The notes beneath the pieces were generated by a model, which had not been told where the DNA came from, searched no databases, and saw only the letters and a program-made list of their open reading frames with translations. DNA of 64,000 nt, taken from contig NZ_JAFCJS010000005.1 of assembly GCF_018130825.1 (NCBI RefSeq), positions 62,001 to 126,000 of the forward strand. Direction: 5' to 3'. Origin of the DNA: Bradyrhizobium liaoningense (lineage in GTDB: Bacteria; Pseudomonadota; Alphaproteobacteria; Rhizobiales; Xanthobacteraceae). The position numbers were made by a program, and so were the translations under genes. Of the stretch, positions 7,064 through 15,127 are shown one piece after another (position 1 is the stretch's first letter; every line of letters starts with the position of its first letter).

Positions 7064-8572
7064 CTACGCCGCGGCCGGTCCAAGCCAGGACGTCAACGCC
7101 TCCGCAAGTCCGCGCCGGCTCTCGTCTCCGACCCAGGCCACGTGCCCGTCGGGCCGCACCAGCACGGCTTTTGGCGCAACGACTTGCCCGATCGCCGGAA
7201 GCTCCCACGCGCCGTCGTAACCGGCGCGGACGAGACTGACGCGATCCGCCCAGGGCACCATGTGGGAGTCCGGCGCCTCGCCGAAGCTCAGCAGCAGCGC
7301 CCGCGCGCCGTGCATCAGTGTGAACAATCTCCGCGGCCGGCCATCGATCATCACATCGAGATCGGGCATGCGGTGTCCGAGCAGCGCGTGCCCTTCGCCG
7401 AGATCGTAGCGGATGTCGAGCCCGCTCATCATGGCGCCGAAACGCCTGCGCGGCTCGTCCATGCCGAGCAGCTCGGACATGACCTCGCGCGCGGCGATGA
7501 GGCCGTCCTCGGCGCGGCGGAGCAGGGCGATCTGTGCCCGGGTGTTGCGCAGCACGCGCGCGGCCACGGGATGACGCTCAGTGCGGTAGCTGTCGAGCAG
7601 GTTTTCGGGCGAGATGCCCCTGACGACCTGCGCCAGCTTCCAGCCGAGATTGACCGCGTCCTGCAGACCGGTGTTGAGGCCTTGCCCGCCCACGGAGTGA
7701 TGGATATGCGCGGCATCGCCGGCGAGCAGCACGCGTCCTCTGCGATAGGAAGCGGCCTGCCGCGCCGCATCGGTGAAGCGGGAGATCCAGGCGGGACTGT
7801 GCGCGCCGAAATCGGTGCCGTACACGGCGACGAGCGCGTCGCTGAGATCGCGCAAGGTGGGCTCGCCGGTGCGCGTGAGCGTCGCTTCGGTCACGACGAC
7901 CAGCACGCGCCCGCTCTCCGCCTTGCTGAGGCCGTGAAAGCCCAGCGCGTCGTGACGCAGGCCCCATGCGGGCTCTTGCGCCATCTCGACCTCGGCCATG
8001 AGGTTGCTCAGCGTTGGATCGGAGCCGGCGAAGTCGATGCCGGCCGTCTTGCGCACCAGGCTGCGGCCACCGTCGCAGCCGACCAGATAATTTGCGCGCA
8101 ACGTGCCGCCGCCCGATAGCGCGATGTCGATGCCGGTCTCGTCCTGCGCGAAGCCCGTCACCTCGCGATTCCGATAGACCGGCACCGCGAGCTCCGCGAC
8201 CCAATCGGCCAAGATGCGTTCGATGTGGCTCTGCCGCAGCGCGAGCCCGTAAGCGTGGCGGGTCGGGAGATCGCTGATGTCGAGCCTGGTCCATGCGAAG
8301 CCGGCGAGCTGGACGATCTGCCCTTCGCGCAGGAAGCGGTCCGCGACGCCGCGCTGATCGAGGATCTCGATGCTGCGCGCGTGCAGTCCGCCGGCGCGCG
8401 TGCCGACGATGTCCTGGCTCGCACGCCGCTCGACCACGGCGACGTCGACCTGCGCTAGCGCGAGTTCTGCGGCCAGCATCAACCCGGTCGGGCCGCCGCC
8501 GGCGACGACGACCGCATGGCCGGTGTCTGCCGCGTTCGGCCGGGAGCGGGATGTCGGAAGCAGTACAGGCAT
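7064..8572 (-). CDS. FAD-dependent aromatic monooxygenase (PheA/TfdB-like)
   Basis: A 502-residue class A flavoprotein hydroxylase. The N-terminal dinucleotide motif is VVAGGGPTGLMLAAEL, followed by the acidic end of strand 2 (VVERR). The DG motif (YLVGCDGGRSLVRKTAG) and the GD motif (RVLLAGDAAHIHHSVGGQG) are complete, so FAD and NAD(P)H binding should be intact. The C-terminal thioredoxin-like part (LLLSFGEA, then VLVRPDGHVAWVG) matches the phenol/rifampicin hydroxylase branch. Such enzymes hydroxylate aromatic or polyketide compounds in the cytoplasm; the substrate cannot be read from sequence. It is a single gene between elements, with no catabolic partners next to it, so detoxification is as likely as catabolism. 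Confidence 0.85.
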   Translation of the reverse strand: MPVLLPTSRSRPNAADTGHAVVVAGGGPTGLMLAAELALAQVDVAVVERRASQDIVGTRAGGLHARSIEILDQRGVADRFLREGQIVQLAGFAWTRLDISDLPTRHAYGLALRQSHIERILADWVAELAVPVYRNREVTGFAQDETGIDIALSGGGTLRANYLVGCDGGRSLVRKTAGIDFAGSDPTLSNLMAEVEMAQEPAWGLRHDALGFHGLSKAESGRVLVVVTEATLTRTGEPTLRDLSDALVAVYGTDFGAHSPAWISRFTDAARQAASYRRGRVLLAGDAAHIHHSVGGQGLNTGLQDAVNLGWKLAQVVRGISPENLLDSYRTERHPVAARVLRNTRAQIALLRRAEDGLIAAREVMSELLGMDEPRRRFGAMMSGLDIRYDLGEGHALLGHRMPDLDVMIDGRPRRLFTLMHGARALLLSFGEAPDSHMVPWADRVSLVRAGYDGAWELPAIGQVVAPKAVLVRPDGHVAWVGDESRRGLAEALTSWLGPAAA

Positions 8573-8699
8573 GTCGTGACCCCTCGACTTGGTGTTCGGG
8601 TCGAGGGTTCTACGCGATCAACGGGGGCTTGAAGCAAGCCCCTTGCGCACCACATATTGAGCTGGGAGGAGGGGAGATGCGCGCCGCGCGTCAAACGGC

Positions 8700-8900
8700 C
8701 TAGTCGTCCTTCGACAAATCGCCGGGTTTTGCGGACAGATCGATGGTACCGCCATCGCCATGTACGAGATCGCGGTTCTTGTCCTCCGTCTCGCCGGCGT
8801 CTTCGATGATCGCCTCCCGCACCTTTCGTCCCTTGTCGATGCGCGGCTTTGGCCCTGGACGATTTCGTGACGTCCCGGGTGAAGTCGTCTGAAGCGCCAT
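8700..8900 (-). CDS. small charged protein, 66 aa
   Basis: Starting at the ATG at 8900, 7 bases after AGGAGG, the product is 66 residues, hydrophilic and probably largely disordered (NRPGPKPRIDKGRKVREAI, then LSAKPGDLSKDD). No membrane segment. Its promoter region is occupied by the tandem array of elements C-E on the other strand. Function unknown. Confidence 0.55.
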   Translation of the reverse strand: MALQTTSPGTSRNRPGPKPRIDKGRKVREAIIEDAGETEDKNRDLVHGDGGTIDLSAKPGDLSKDD

Positions 8901-8947
8901 GGCGGGTCCTCCTGATCGCCTAACGCGGCTTGCGCGAATTCGTTCGT

Positions 8948-9036
8948 TTGACACGTCGGGCAAAACACCGGCATAATGGCATCATCGAAAAGAGTTTGGT
9001 TCAGCCCGCGCGGCGCAATCCGCTGGCGGGCTTTTT
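8948..9036 (+). ncRNA. promoter-terminator element, copy C (tandem unit 1)
   Basis: TTGACA 8948-8953, 18-base spacer, CATAAT 8972-8977 (the best -10 of all copies), GGCATCATCGA. The terminator pairs AGCCCGC (9003-9009) with GCGGGCT (9026-9032), with an inner GCGG/CCGC pairing, followed by TTTTT. First of three units with a period of exactly 131 bp. Predicted RNA about 53 nt. Confidence 0.55.
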
Positions 9037-9078
9037 CATGGCCGCCTGATGCGACGACGATCACGCCCGACACGAGGT

Positions 9079-9168
9079 TTGACACGTCGGGCAAAACACT
9101 GGCAGAATGGCGTCATCGAAGCGAGTATAGTTCAGCCCGCGCGGAGCAATCCGCCAGCGGGCTTTTCC
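9079..9168 (+). ncRNA. promoter-terminator element, copy D (tandem unit 2)
   Basis: TTGACA 9079-9084, spacer, CAGAAT 9103-9108, GGCGTCATCGA, then hairpin AGCCCGC (9134-9140) with GCGGGCT (9157-9163) and a TTTT tail. It also shares the 3' linker with unit C (GACGACRATC...ACACGRGGT), so the whole 131-bp unit was duplicated. Confidence 0.55.
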
Positions 9169-9209
9169 TTGTCCGCTTGCTGTGACGACAATCGCGCGCA
9201 ACACGGGGT

Positions 9210-9296
9210 TTGACACGTCGGGCAAAACACCGGCAGAATGACATCATCGAGACGAGTTTGGTTCACCCGCGCGGAGAGATCCGCCGCGGGTTTTTT
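9210..9296 (+). ncRNA. promoter-terminator element, copy E (tandem unit 3)
   Basis: TTGACA 9210-9215, spacer, CAGAAT 9234-9239, GACATCATCGA, then hairpin ACCCGCG (9265-9271) with CGCGGGT (9285-9291) and six T. Compared with C and D, one base pair is lost from the stem on both arms, so pairing is kept. Last unit of the tandem array. Confidence 0.55.
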
Positions 9297-9545
9297 CGTC
9301 TCGGTTTCGAGATCGGACGGCGGCGGCGCATTGCGGCCACGCACTCGCTTGATACGCGTTTAGGGAGCGCCGATCGGCGCGCCGTCGTCCGAACCATTGC
9401 TGGCCGTGCACGCGCGAACGTGCCGGCCCGCGGCGCCGGGCTCGTTGCTCGCGCCGCTGCGGTCTCCGGGACCGGAGATAGGGTTCGCGCCCGAAACGAT
9501 CGCGCCTCATTGCGCGATCTGCCGCGCATTTCTTTTCGTGGAGAG
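9297..9545. other. no gene seen
   Basis: About 250 bases between the tandem array and a 24-codon frame. The frames open here have no family character or ribosome site, and I see no promoter-like pair. Confidence 0.4.
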
Positions 9546-9620
9546 ATGATGACCGCCTATCTGATATCGCTGGCCCTCGCAGGCCTCGTTGCAATCGCGC
9601 TGTGGGAGATGTTTTCGTGA
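9546..9620 (+). CDS. short membrane peptide, 24 aa
   Basis: A 24-codon frame after GGAGAG, starting with two ATG codons (9546, 9549). The product (MTAYLISLALAGLVAIALW) is a single hydrophobic helix. Its TGA overlaps the GTG start of the next gene (GTGA), which supports real translation. Probably part of the prophage remnant; function unknown. Confidence 0.45.
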   Translation: MMTAYLISLALAGLVAIALWEMFS

Positions 9621-10000
9621 GCGAGGAGATCGAATATGAGCCCGCGCGTGCACCGGTCCGTTTGCCCGCGCGGGGCAAGACGTCCAGGGCGCGCACCCTG
9701 ACCGAAATTCGCTCGCTTGCACGCAGCCACACCAGAACGGCCGTCAGGGTGCTCGTCGGCGTCATGCGCAGCGAGGATGCAACACCGGCCGCCCGCGTCT
9801 CGGCCGCCAATGCGATCCTCGATCGCGGCTGGGGCAAGGCGGCCCAGCCGGTGGAGAACGGTGAAGACGGGGTGCTGGAATTGATTCACCGGATCGAGCG
9901 GATCATCGTGCACCCGGGGAGCTCGAACAGCGGTGACGCCGTCACGACGCTTGAAGCAGCGGAGATCCCAATCTGCAATCTTGCCTCGATTGATCGTTGA
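9617..10000 (+). CDS. phage terminase small-subunit-like protein
   Basis: From the GTG at 9617 the product has 127 residues. The core (LTEIRSLARSHTRTAVRVL, then ARVSAANAILDRGWGKAAQP) is typical of the short DNA-recognition-type proteins that precede the large terminase in alphaproteobacterial prophages. The last 25 or so residues, after IIVHPG, lack this character and may come from decay. The stop codon at 9998-10000 overlaps the -35 hexamer of element copy F. The large-subunit remnant follows 376 bases on. Confidence 0.6.
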   Translation: MSEEIEYEPARAPVRLPARGKTSRARTLTEIRSLARSHTRTAVRVLVGVMRSEDATPAARVSAANAILDRGWGKAAQPVENGEDGVLELIHRIERIIVHPGSSNSGDAVTTLEAAEIPICNLASIDR

Positions 10001-10083
10001 CCCGTCGGGCAAAACACTGGCAGAATGGCATCATCGACAGAAGTTGGTGTTGCCCGCGCGGACGCAGTCCGGCGCGGGTTTTT
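9997..10083 (+). ncRNA. promoter-terminator element, copy F (putative short RNA)
   Basis: TTGACC 9997-10002 (one change from TTGACA), 18-base conserved spacer, CAGAAT 10021-10026, GGCATCATCGA. The hairpin pairs CCCGCGC (10053-10059) with GCGCGGG (10072-10078), with an inner GGAC/GTCC pairing, and ends in five T. The -35 overlaps the stop codon of the phage gene before it. Confidence 0.55.
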
Positions 10084-10375
10084 CGTCTTGATGCCCCCGG
10101 CTAATTCCTGGCCGGCTTACCGGCCCGGCGCTTAGGCGCTGCACGTGGTCGCTGCAAGAACGGCGCCTTTCATCGAGGATGGTTGGCTCTGCCGCTTTTG
10201 CGCGCGAATTTCTTGACAGGAACGATACAAAACCTGGCCTTCGCCTTCCGGAGGTGGCGTCTTTGCTGGTTTCAATCAAGCTCCGCAACGACCATCCGAC
10301 ACCCCAGACACCGAAGACTGGTCGGCGATGTGGCGCAGGCGCACCGGCCTGCCGTAAGGCGAGCGAGCGCATCCA
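10084..10375. other. no gene seen; likely prophage debris
   Basis: About 290 bases between element F and the terminase chimera. There are GC-rich inverted stretches (GCCGGCTTACCGGC and similar) but no frame with family character. In intact prophages the two terminase genes are usually adjacent, so this gap fits decay or insertion. Confidence 0.35.
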
Positions 10376-10852
10376 TTGTCCATCCTGAAAATTCCGACGG
10401 CCAAGATCTTCGAGCCGTTGCTGCAACCCGCCCGCTACAAGGGCGTCTATGGGGGACGCGGCTCGGGCAAATCGCATTTCTTCGGCGAGCTTCTTGTCGA
10501 GACCTGCCAGGCCGAGCGTGGCACGCTCGCGGTCTGCATTCGCGAGGCGCAGCGGACGCTGGCGCAATCGTCGAAGCGTTTGATCGAAGGCAAGATTGCG
10601 AGCCTCGGGCTCGGCCACGGTTTCAAGCTGTTCAGCGACAAGATCGAGACGCCCGGAGACGGACTAATCATCTTTCGGGGGCTGCAGGACCATACGGCCG
10701 ACTCGATTAAGCTCCTTGTTTGGGACAAGGTTCTCGGCCTCGGCACCACGGATGCCCTGGCGGGATTTGCGGCGATCACTGCCAATCTCGTTGTCTCCTT
10801 CTACTTTGCCAAGCGCGGGTTTGAGAATGTCGCAAGGATCATCAAGCGGTGA
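10376..10852 (+). CDS. chimera: terminase large-subunit N-terminus fused to a membrane-protein C-terminus
   Basis: Residues 1-112 match the N-terminal ATPase part of a PBSX-type phage terminase large subunit: Walker A in GGRGSGKSHF (26-35), then VCIREAQRTLAQSSKRLIE and IIFRGLQDHTADSIK. The rest of the ATPase and the nuclease domain (normally several hundred residues more) are missing. The frame instead runs into a short hydrophobic protein end (LAGFAAITANLVVSFYFAKR, then FENVARIIKR) of holin or similar membrane-protein type. An in-frame deletion of the intervening prophage genes explains this. The protein cannot be a working terminase. Start is TTG at 10376. Confidence 0.7.
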   Translation: MSILKIPTAKIFEPLLQPARYKGVYGGRGSGKSHFFGELLVETCQAERGTLAVCIREAQRTLAQSSKRLIEGKIASLGLGHGFKLFSDKIETPGDGLIIFRGLQDHTADSIKLLVWDKVLGLGTTDALAGFAAITANLVVSFYFAKRGFENVARIIKR

Positions 10853-10854
10853 GG

Positions 10855-11148
10855 ATGCCAGAGGACGAGATCAGGGCTATCGTTGCCGAAACGCTGGCTG
10901 AGCAGCACAGGCTCCAGCAGGATAGCATCGACGCGATCGTATTGAAGGCGGTGGCGTCGGTGATGGCCTCGTTTGGAATCGAAGATGATGACCGAAAGGA
11001 AGTCAGGGCGGACTTCCAGCATCTGCGGCGCTGGCGAAAGAGCGTGGAGCAGGCGCAGAGCTATACATTCAAGGCGGTGATCACGGTCATTGCGACCGGC
11101 CTTGTGGGCGCTGCCTGGCTCGGCGTCAAAGTCATGTTGGGCAAATGA
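10855..11148 (+). CDS. small prophage membrane protein, 97 aa
   Basis: Begins 2 bases after the chimera's stop (an alternative GTG at 10849 overlaps that stop). The first 65 residues are acidic helix (IRAIVAETLAEQHRLQQDS, then DFQHLRRWRKSVEQAQ); a single membrane helix (VITVIATGLVGAAWLGVKVM) ends the protein. This layout is common for small proteins in the lysis/tail end of rhizobial prophages. Function unknown. Confidence 0.6.
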   Translation: MPEDEIRAIVAETLAEQHRLQQDSIDAIVLKAVASVMASFGIEDDDRKEVRADFQHLRRWRKSVEQAQSYTFKAVITVIATGLVGAAWLGVKVMLGK

Positions 11149-11154
11149 ACCGCG

Positions 11155-11640
11155 GTGGCGACCAAGTCGCCGTCGCTCGACCCGGAATTGTTTCCGTCAA
11201 TGAACCATCCCATGTACAGAATTGGTGTCGTCGATGCGGACGACGAGGAGATCGTCGAGACCCTCGACGATCTGCACCGGCTGACGTTCTTCGATGGCGC
11301 CGCAATGCCGCAATTCGAGTTGGGTACATGGTGGCTTGCTTATCACAATGATGATCCGGTGGCCTTCGCCGGCGTCGTGGCGTCAACGTATGCACGAAAC
11401 AGCGGCTACTTCTGCCGGGTCGGAGTCCTGCCGCGGCATTGGGGACGCGGTCTTCAACTCAGGCTGATGCGGGCGATCGAGGCGAGGGGACGGCGCGTCG
11501 GGTGGGATAATATCGTGTCGGATACAACGGACAATCCAGTCTCCGCCAATAATTTCATCCAGGCTGGCTATCGGCTCTACGTGCCTGAGGTGCCCTGGGC
11601 CTGGTCGCATACGCTGTACTGGCGAAAATGCTTGCGCTGA
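11155..11640 (+). CDS. GNAT-family N-acetyltransferase
   Basis: 161 residues with the GNAT core: strand and acetyl-CoA motif VGVLPRHWGRGLQLRLMRAI (pyrophosphate loop RHWGRG), then DNIVSDTTDNPVSANNFIQA and GYRLY, typical of the C-terminal half of the fold. The start is GTG at 11155. It follows the prophage membrane gene by 6 bases and is probably in the same unit; GNAT genes are frequent at this place in related prophages. Substrate unknown. Confidence 0.75.
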   Translation: MATKSPSLDPELFPSMNHPMYRIGVVDADDEEIVETLDDLHRLTFFDGAAMPQFELGTWWLAYHNDDPVAFAGVVASTYARNSGYFCRVGVLPRHWGRGLQLRLMRAIEARGRRVGWDNIVSDTTDNPVSANNFIQAGYRLYVPEVPWAWSHTLYWRKCLR

Positions 11641-11738
11641 GGGGCGGCGGTTTCCCGTGATGCGGAACGTGGCCTTCGGTGGGTAGAACGACTTGCAACG
11701 AAGCCCGGCGCAGCCTTGTATGCCCGATGTGTCGAGAG

Positions 11739-11771
11739 GCCCGGCAGCTCGACGGCTGCCGGGCTCCTTTT
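11739..11771 (+). terminator. intrinsic terminator after the prophage remnant
   Basis: A perfect 10-bp hairpin (GCCCGGCAGC 11739-11748, GCTGCCGGGC 11755-11764, 6-base loop) followed by TCCTTTT. It lies about 100 bases after the GNAT stop and closes that transcription unit before the catabolic cluster. Confidence 0.7.
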
Positions 11772-11881
11772 GCGTTTTCAGGAATGTCGTTGAAGCACTT
11801 GCGGAGTCGGCTCGACCGGGCTTTAAGTTTGCTCTTGCAGGAAATTCGGCGACCACAAGCCGATGTAAGGGAGCGTCATCG

Positions 11882-13144
11882 ATGTCCACCAAGCCTCAAT
11901 TGCCGGAACGCCCCTCGCGAGCAACGGAAGGGCCTGCGGCGCTCGATGGTCTGCTGGTCGTCGATTTTACGCGCGTGGTTGCCGGCCCGGCCTGCACGCA
12001 GACGCTGGCTGATTTCGGTGCACGCGTCATCAAGATCGAGAACCCGGATGGCGGTGACGACACACGCGCATATGAGCACGCCGAAATCGGTGGTGAGAGC
12101 GCTGCTTATCTCAGCCTCAACCGCAACAAGCGCGGCATCGCGCTGGACCTCGCTGTGCCCGAAGCCCGCGGGATCGCACTGGATCTGATCCGTAAGGCCG
12201 ACGTGGTCGTCGAGAATTTTTCGAGCGGGGTCATGAAGAAATTCGGCCTCGACTATGAAGCGGTCGCGCCGCTCAACCCTCGGCTGGTCTATTGCTCGAT
12301 CTCGGCCTATGGGCGTTCCGGACCGTTCGCCTCGCGTCCCGGCTTCGATCCCATCACCCAGGCGGAAAGCGGCTTCATGTCGCTCAACGGATTTGCCGAC
12401 GGTCCTCCCGTTCGCACCGGTCCGCCCATCGTGGATATTGCGACGGGGATGACGGCCTGTAACGCCATCCTTCTCGCCCTGCTGGCACGGGATCGGCTTG
12501 GTCGCGGCCAGCGTGTCGAAGTCGCCTTGTTCGACATTGCAATGGCGATGACTGGCTTTTACGGCATGGCCTATCTGATCAATGGCCAAAATCCCGGCCG
12601 GTTTGGAAATTCACCGAGTGGGTCTCCCACCGTCGGCGTCTATGAAGCTTCCGATGGGCCGCTCTATATGGCCTGCGCCAACGACCGGCTCTATCGCCGC
12701 CTGGTCGTCGAGGTGCTGAACCGGCCTGATCTCATCACCGATCCGCAATTCGCAACGCGCAAAGCGCGTTCCGAGAACAAGGAGCTTTTGCGAACGGCAA
12801 TCGCGGAAGTCTTTGCCAGCGACACCCTGGAGAACTGGATGGCGAAGATGAAGCTGGCCAATATCCCGGTCGGCTATCTCCGCACCGTCGAAGAGGGCTT
12901 TAACGCACCTGAGGCCCGCGACCGCCATCGTTTGAGCCGAATTCGGCATCCTACGGCGGACTGGGTCCCCAACATCGAGACCCCGATTAACATGAGTCTA
13001 ACCGGTGCGATTGATCCCGTGGCTGCGCCTCTATTGGGCGAGCATACTTTGGACGTCTTGCGTGACACGCTTGGTTATGACCAGCGCCAGATCGCAGAAT
13101 TCGTCCAAAGGGGCGTCTTCGGATCAGGTAAGCCCTCGGTTTGA
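11882..13144 (+). CDS. class III (CaiB/BaiF) CoA-transferase
   Basis: 420 residues with the family's landmarks: N-terminal LVVDFTRVVAGPACTQTLADFG, the motif VIKIENPDGGDDTR, LNRNKRGIALDL, and GRSGPFASRPGFDPITQAESG, where the Asp is the expected thioester-forming residue. These enzymes move CoA between an acyl-CoA and a free acid in the cytoplasm. As first gene of a plus-strand catabolic cluster it probably activates the acid substrate or an intermediate. The ATG at 11882 is chosen because AAGGGAG stands before it and the family N-terminus follows; the frame is open further upstream without similarity. Confidence 0.85.
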   Translation: MSTKPQLPERPSRATEGPAALDGLLVVDFTRVVAGPACTQTLADFGARVIKIENPDGGDDTRAYEHAEIGGESAAYLSLNRNKRGIALDLAVPEARGIALDLIRKADVVVENFSSGVMKKFGLDYEAVAPLNPRLVYCSISAYGRSGPFASRPGFDPITQAESGFMSLNGFADGPPVRTGPPIVDIATGMTACNAILLALLARDRLGRGQRVEVALFDIAMAMTGFYGMAYLINGQNPGRFGNSPSGSPTVGVYEASDGPLYMACANDRLYRRLVVEVLNRPDLITDPQFATRKARSENKELLRTAIAEVFASDTLENWMAKMKLANIPVGYLRTVEEGFNAPEARDRHRLSRIRHPTADWVPNIETPINMSLTGAIDPVAAPLLGEHTLDVLRDTLGYDQRQIAEFVQRGVFGSGKPSV

Positions 13145-13299
13145 GCCCCGAGCGGTTGACCTCGTGGGGCGGCTTCCAGATCGCTGCTTCACGATACCGG
13201 TTCGCCCTGTCGCCTCCTGCCCGACGGCCAGGTTCTGGGCGATTGGCTTGATTTGGCGATATTCCCGCCGCATAAATGTAGGAAAGCGAGGGATGCGGA

Positions 13300-14529
13300 A
13301 TGGCGCCTGGTCAAGAGCCGAGTGTGGGCCAGCCTGAGGAGCCGGGATCCGGCGGACGCGCCTATGCGGCAATGATCGCGAAGGCTCGGGCGCTCTTGCC
13401 ACGACTGCGAGAGCGATCTGCCCGAACCGAAGAGCTGCGACACCTCCCGGCCGAGACCGAACGGGATCTGCACGACGCCGGCCTGTTCCGGATGCTTCAG
13501 CCCAAGCGCTTTGGCGGTGCTGAGCTCGATTATGTCGCTCTGATTGACTGCGCCGATCTGCTGGGACAGGCCGACGCGTCGGTGGCCTGGAATCTCGCCA
13601 ACCTGGCGAGCCATCACTGGATGCTCGGCATGTTCGAGCAAAGGGCGCAGGATCTGGTCTGGGGCCGTGATCCGGATACCCTGATCGCCTCCTCGTTCAT
13701 CTTTCCAGCCGGACGCGCCACGAGGGTCAAGGGCGGATACCAGTTGCACGGAAGCTGGCCATTTTCTTCCGGCGTCGCGTCGTGCGAATGGAATATGCTT
13801 GCAAGCGTGGTCTCCTCCGAAGATGAGGCAGATGGCATCGAGTATCGGATATTTCTGCTTCCGAAGGGCGACTATAGGGTCCTCGACACCTGGAATGTCG
13901 CCGGGCTGCGAGGCACGGGTTCTTGCGACGTGGAAGTCCGGGACGCCTTCGTGGCCGACGCTATGACTGTCGCGGTTGGCGAACTTACCGGCGGCCGGCC
14001 ACCGGGAAGCAAGGTCAATCTCAATCCGCTGTATACGTTACCTGTGTTCTCGCTGTTTCCTTACGTCTTGTCCGGCGTCGCGCTGGGGAATGCCCAGGCA
14101 TGCCTGAACGACTATATCGAGGTCGCCCGTCATCGCATTTCCACCTACAACCGTGCCAAGCTGAGCGACTTTCAGAGCACGCAGATCAAGATCGCGGAGG
14201 CTTCCGCCAAGATCGACGCTGCGCGCCTGATCATGCGTTCGGCTTGCATCGATGCCATGGAGAACGCAAGGCGTGGTCATGTTCCCGATATGCCAATCAA
14301 AACTCGGTATCGACGTGACGGGGCCTTTTCAGTGAACTTGTGTACGGATGCGGTCTCCATGCTGTTTGCGGCGAGCGGAGCGCGCGGCTTGTTCACGACA
14401 GGGGTTTTGCAACGGCAATTCCGCGATGCACACGCGATCAACTCACATCTCGCCTTCAATTTTGATGCGGCTGGAACCAACTATGGACGTGTGGCGCTCG
14501 GCCTGCCGTCCGAGAATCTCACGCTGTGA
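13300..14529 (+). CDS. group D flavin monooxygenase, oxygenase component (acyl-CoA-dehydrogenase fold)
   Basis: 409 residues of the acyl-CoA dehydrogenase fold in its oxygenase branch (HpaH, DszC and 3-HSA hydroxylase relatives): helical N-terminus with ETERDLHDAGLFRMLQPKRF, ADLLGQADASVAWNLAN, the beta domain with SGVASCEWNMLA and GLRGTGSCDVEVRDAFV, and a helical C-terminus with ARGLFTTGVLQRQFRDAHA. Such proteins use reduced FMN or FAD supplied by a separate reductase to hydroxylate aromatic or cyclic substrates. The flavin reductase gene directly follows after 9 bases, which supports the oxygenase role over dehydrogenation. Confidence 0.8.
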   Translation: MAPGQEPSVGQPEEPGSGGRAYAAMIAKARALLPRLRERSARTEELRHLPAETERDLHDAGLFRMLQPKRFGGAELDYVALIDCADLLGQADASVAWNLANLASHHWMLGMFEQRAQDLVWGRDPDTLIASSFIFPAGRATRVKGGYQLHGSWPFSSGVASCEWNMLASVVSSEDEADGIEYRIFLLPKGDYRVLDTWNVAGLRGTGSCDVEVRDAFVADAMTVAVGELTGGRPPGSKVNLNPLYTLPVFSLFPYVLSGVALGNAQACLNDYIEVARHRISTYNRAKLSDFQSTQIKIAEASAKIDAARLIMRSACIDAMENARRGHVPDMPIKTRYRRDGAFSVNLCTDAVSMLFAASGARGLFTTGVLQRQFRDAHAINSHLAFNFDAAGTNYGRVALGLPSENLTL

Positions 14530-14538
14530 GGCCGGCCG

Positions 14539-15102
14539 ATGAATGATCTGCCGAAGCAGCCGGCCGTTCCCGACCCAGCCAACGAACTTGCGAGCGACAG
14601 CTCGCCGATCGATCCCCGTGATTTTCGAAATGCGCTCGGCACATACGGAACGGGCGTAACGATCATCACCGCCACGGCGGCGGACGGAAAACCTTATGGC
14701 ATCACCTGCAATTCGTTCGCATCGGTCTCCCTGAATCCTCCTCTAGTCCTCTGGAGCCTTGGGGTCTACTCCTCTAGCCTGCCGGTGTTTCAGAACGCCA
14801 GCCACTTCGTCGTGCATGTCCTCGGCACGTCGCAGCAGGCGCTTGCGAACAAATTTGCGAGGTCGTCCGAAGACAAGTTCGCTGGTGTCGACTGGACGCC
14901 GGGTCTCGGCAATGCCCCGGTGCTCGCCGAAAGCGTTGCCAGTTTTCAATGCCGCTCCGTCAACCGCTATTATGGCGGCGATCACGTGATTTTTCTCGGA
15001 GCAGTCGAGGCTTATGCCTACAATGCCGGGGCAGCTCTGCTGTTCGCGCGGGGAACATATGGCCGGTTCTTGGCCGACGATGAACGCAAGAAGTCGCCAT
15101 AA
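14539..15102 (+). CDS. flavin reductase (HpaC-like)
   Basis: 187 residues of the FMN-binding split-barrel reductase family: FRNALGTYGTGVTIITA, then PYGITCNSFASVSLNPPLVL for flavin binding, and DHVIFLGAVEAY near the end. It reduces free flavin with NAD(P)H and hands it to the oxygenase encoded 9 bases upstream. A proline-rich N-terminal tail of about 25 residues precedes the fold. The next gene is convergent, with 25 bases between the stops. Confidence 0.85.
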   Translation: MNDLPKQPAVPDPANELASDSSPIDPRDFRNALGTYGTGVTIITATAADGKPYGITCNSFASVSLNPPLVLWSLGVYSSSLPVFQNASHFVVHVLGTSQQALANKFARSSEDKFAGVDWTPGLGNAPVLAESVASFQCRSVNRYYGGDHVIFLGAVEAYAYNAGAALLFARGTYGRFLADDERKKSP

Positions 15103-15127
15103 CGCGCTTCTGGATGAACTCGATAGT

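Noticed and set aside
8948..9296. CRISPR array as explanation of the tandem repeats
   Set aside because: Three units of 131 bp with conserved promoter and terminator parts, no short direct repeats with unique spacers, no cas genes.
9546..11640. An intact prophage
   Set aside because: Only terminase-like fragments, one membrane protein and a GNAT are present; no integrase, capsid, portal or tail genes, and no tRNA or att repeats were seen.
11720..11734. An inverted copy of the element block (TGCCCGATGTGTCGA)
   Set aside because: Only 13 of 15 bases match and the similarity ends at once; no promoter or terminator follows on the minus strand.
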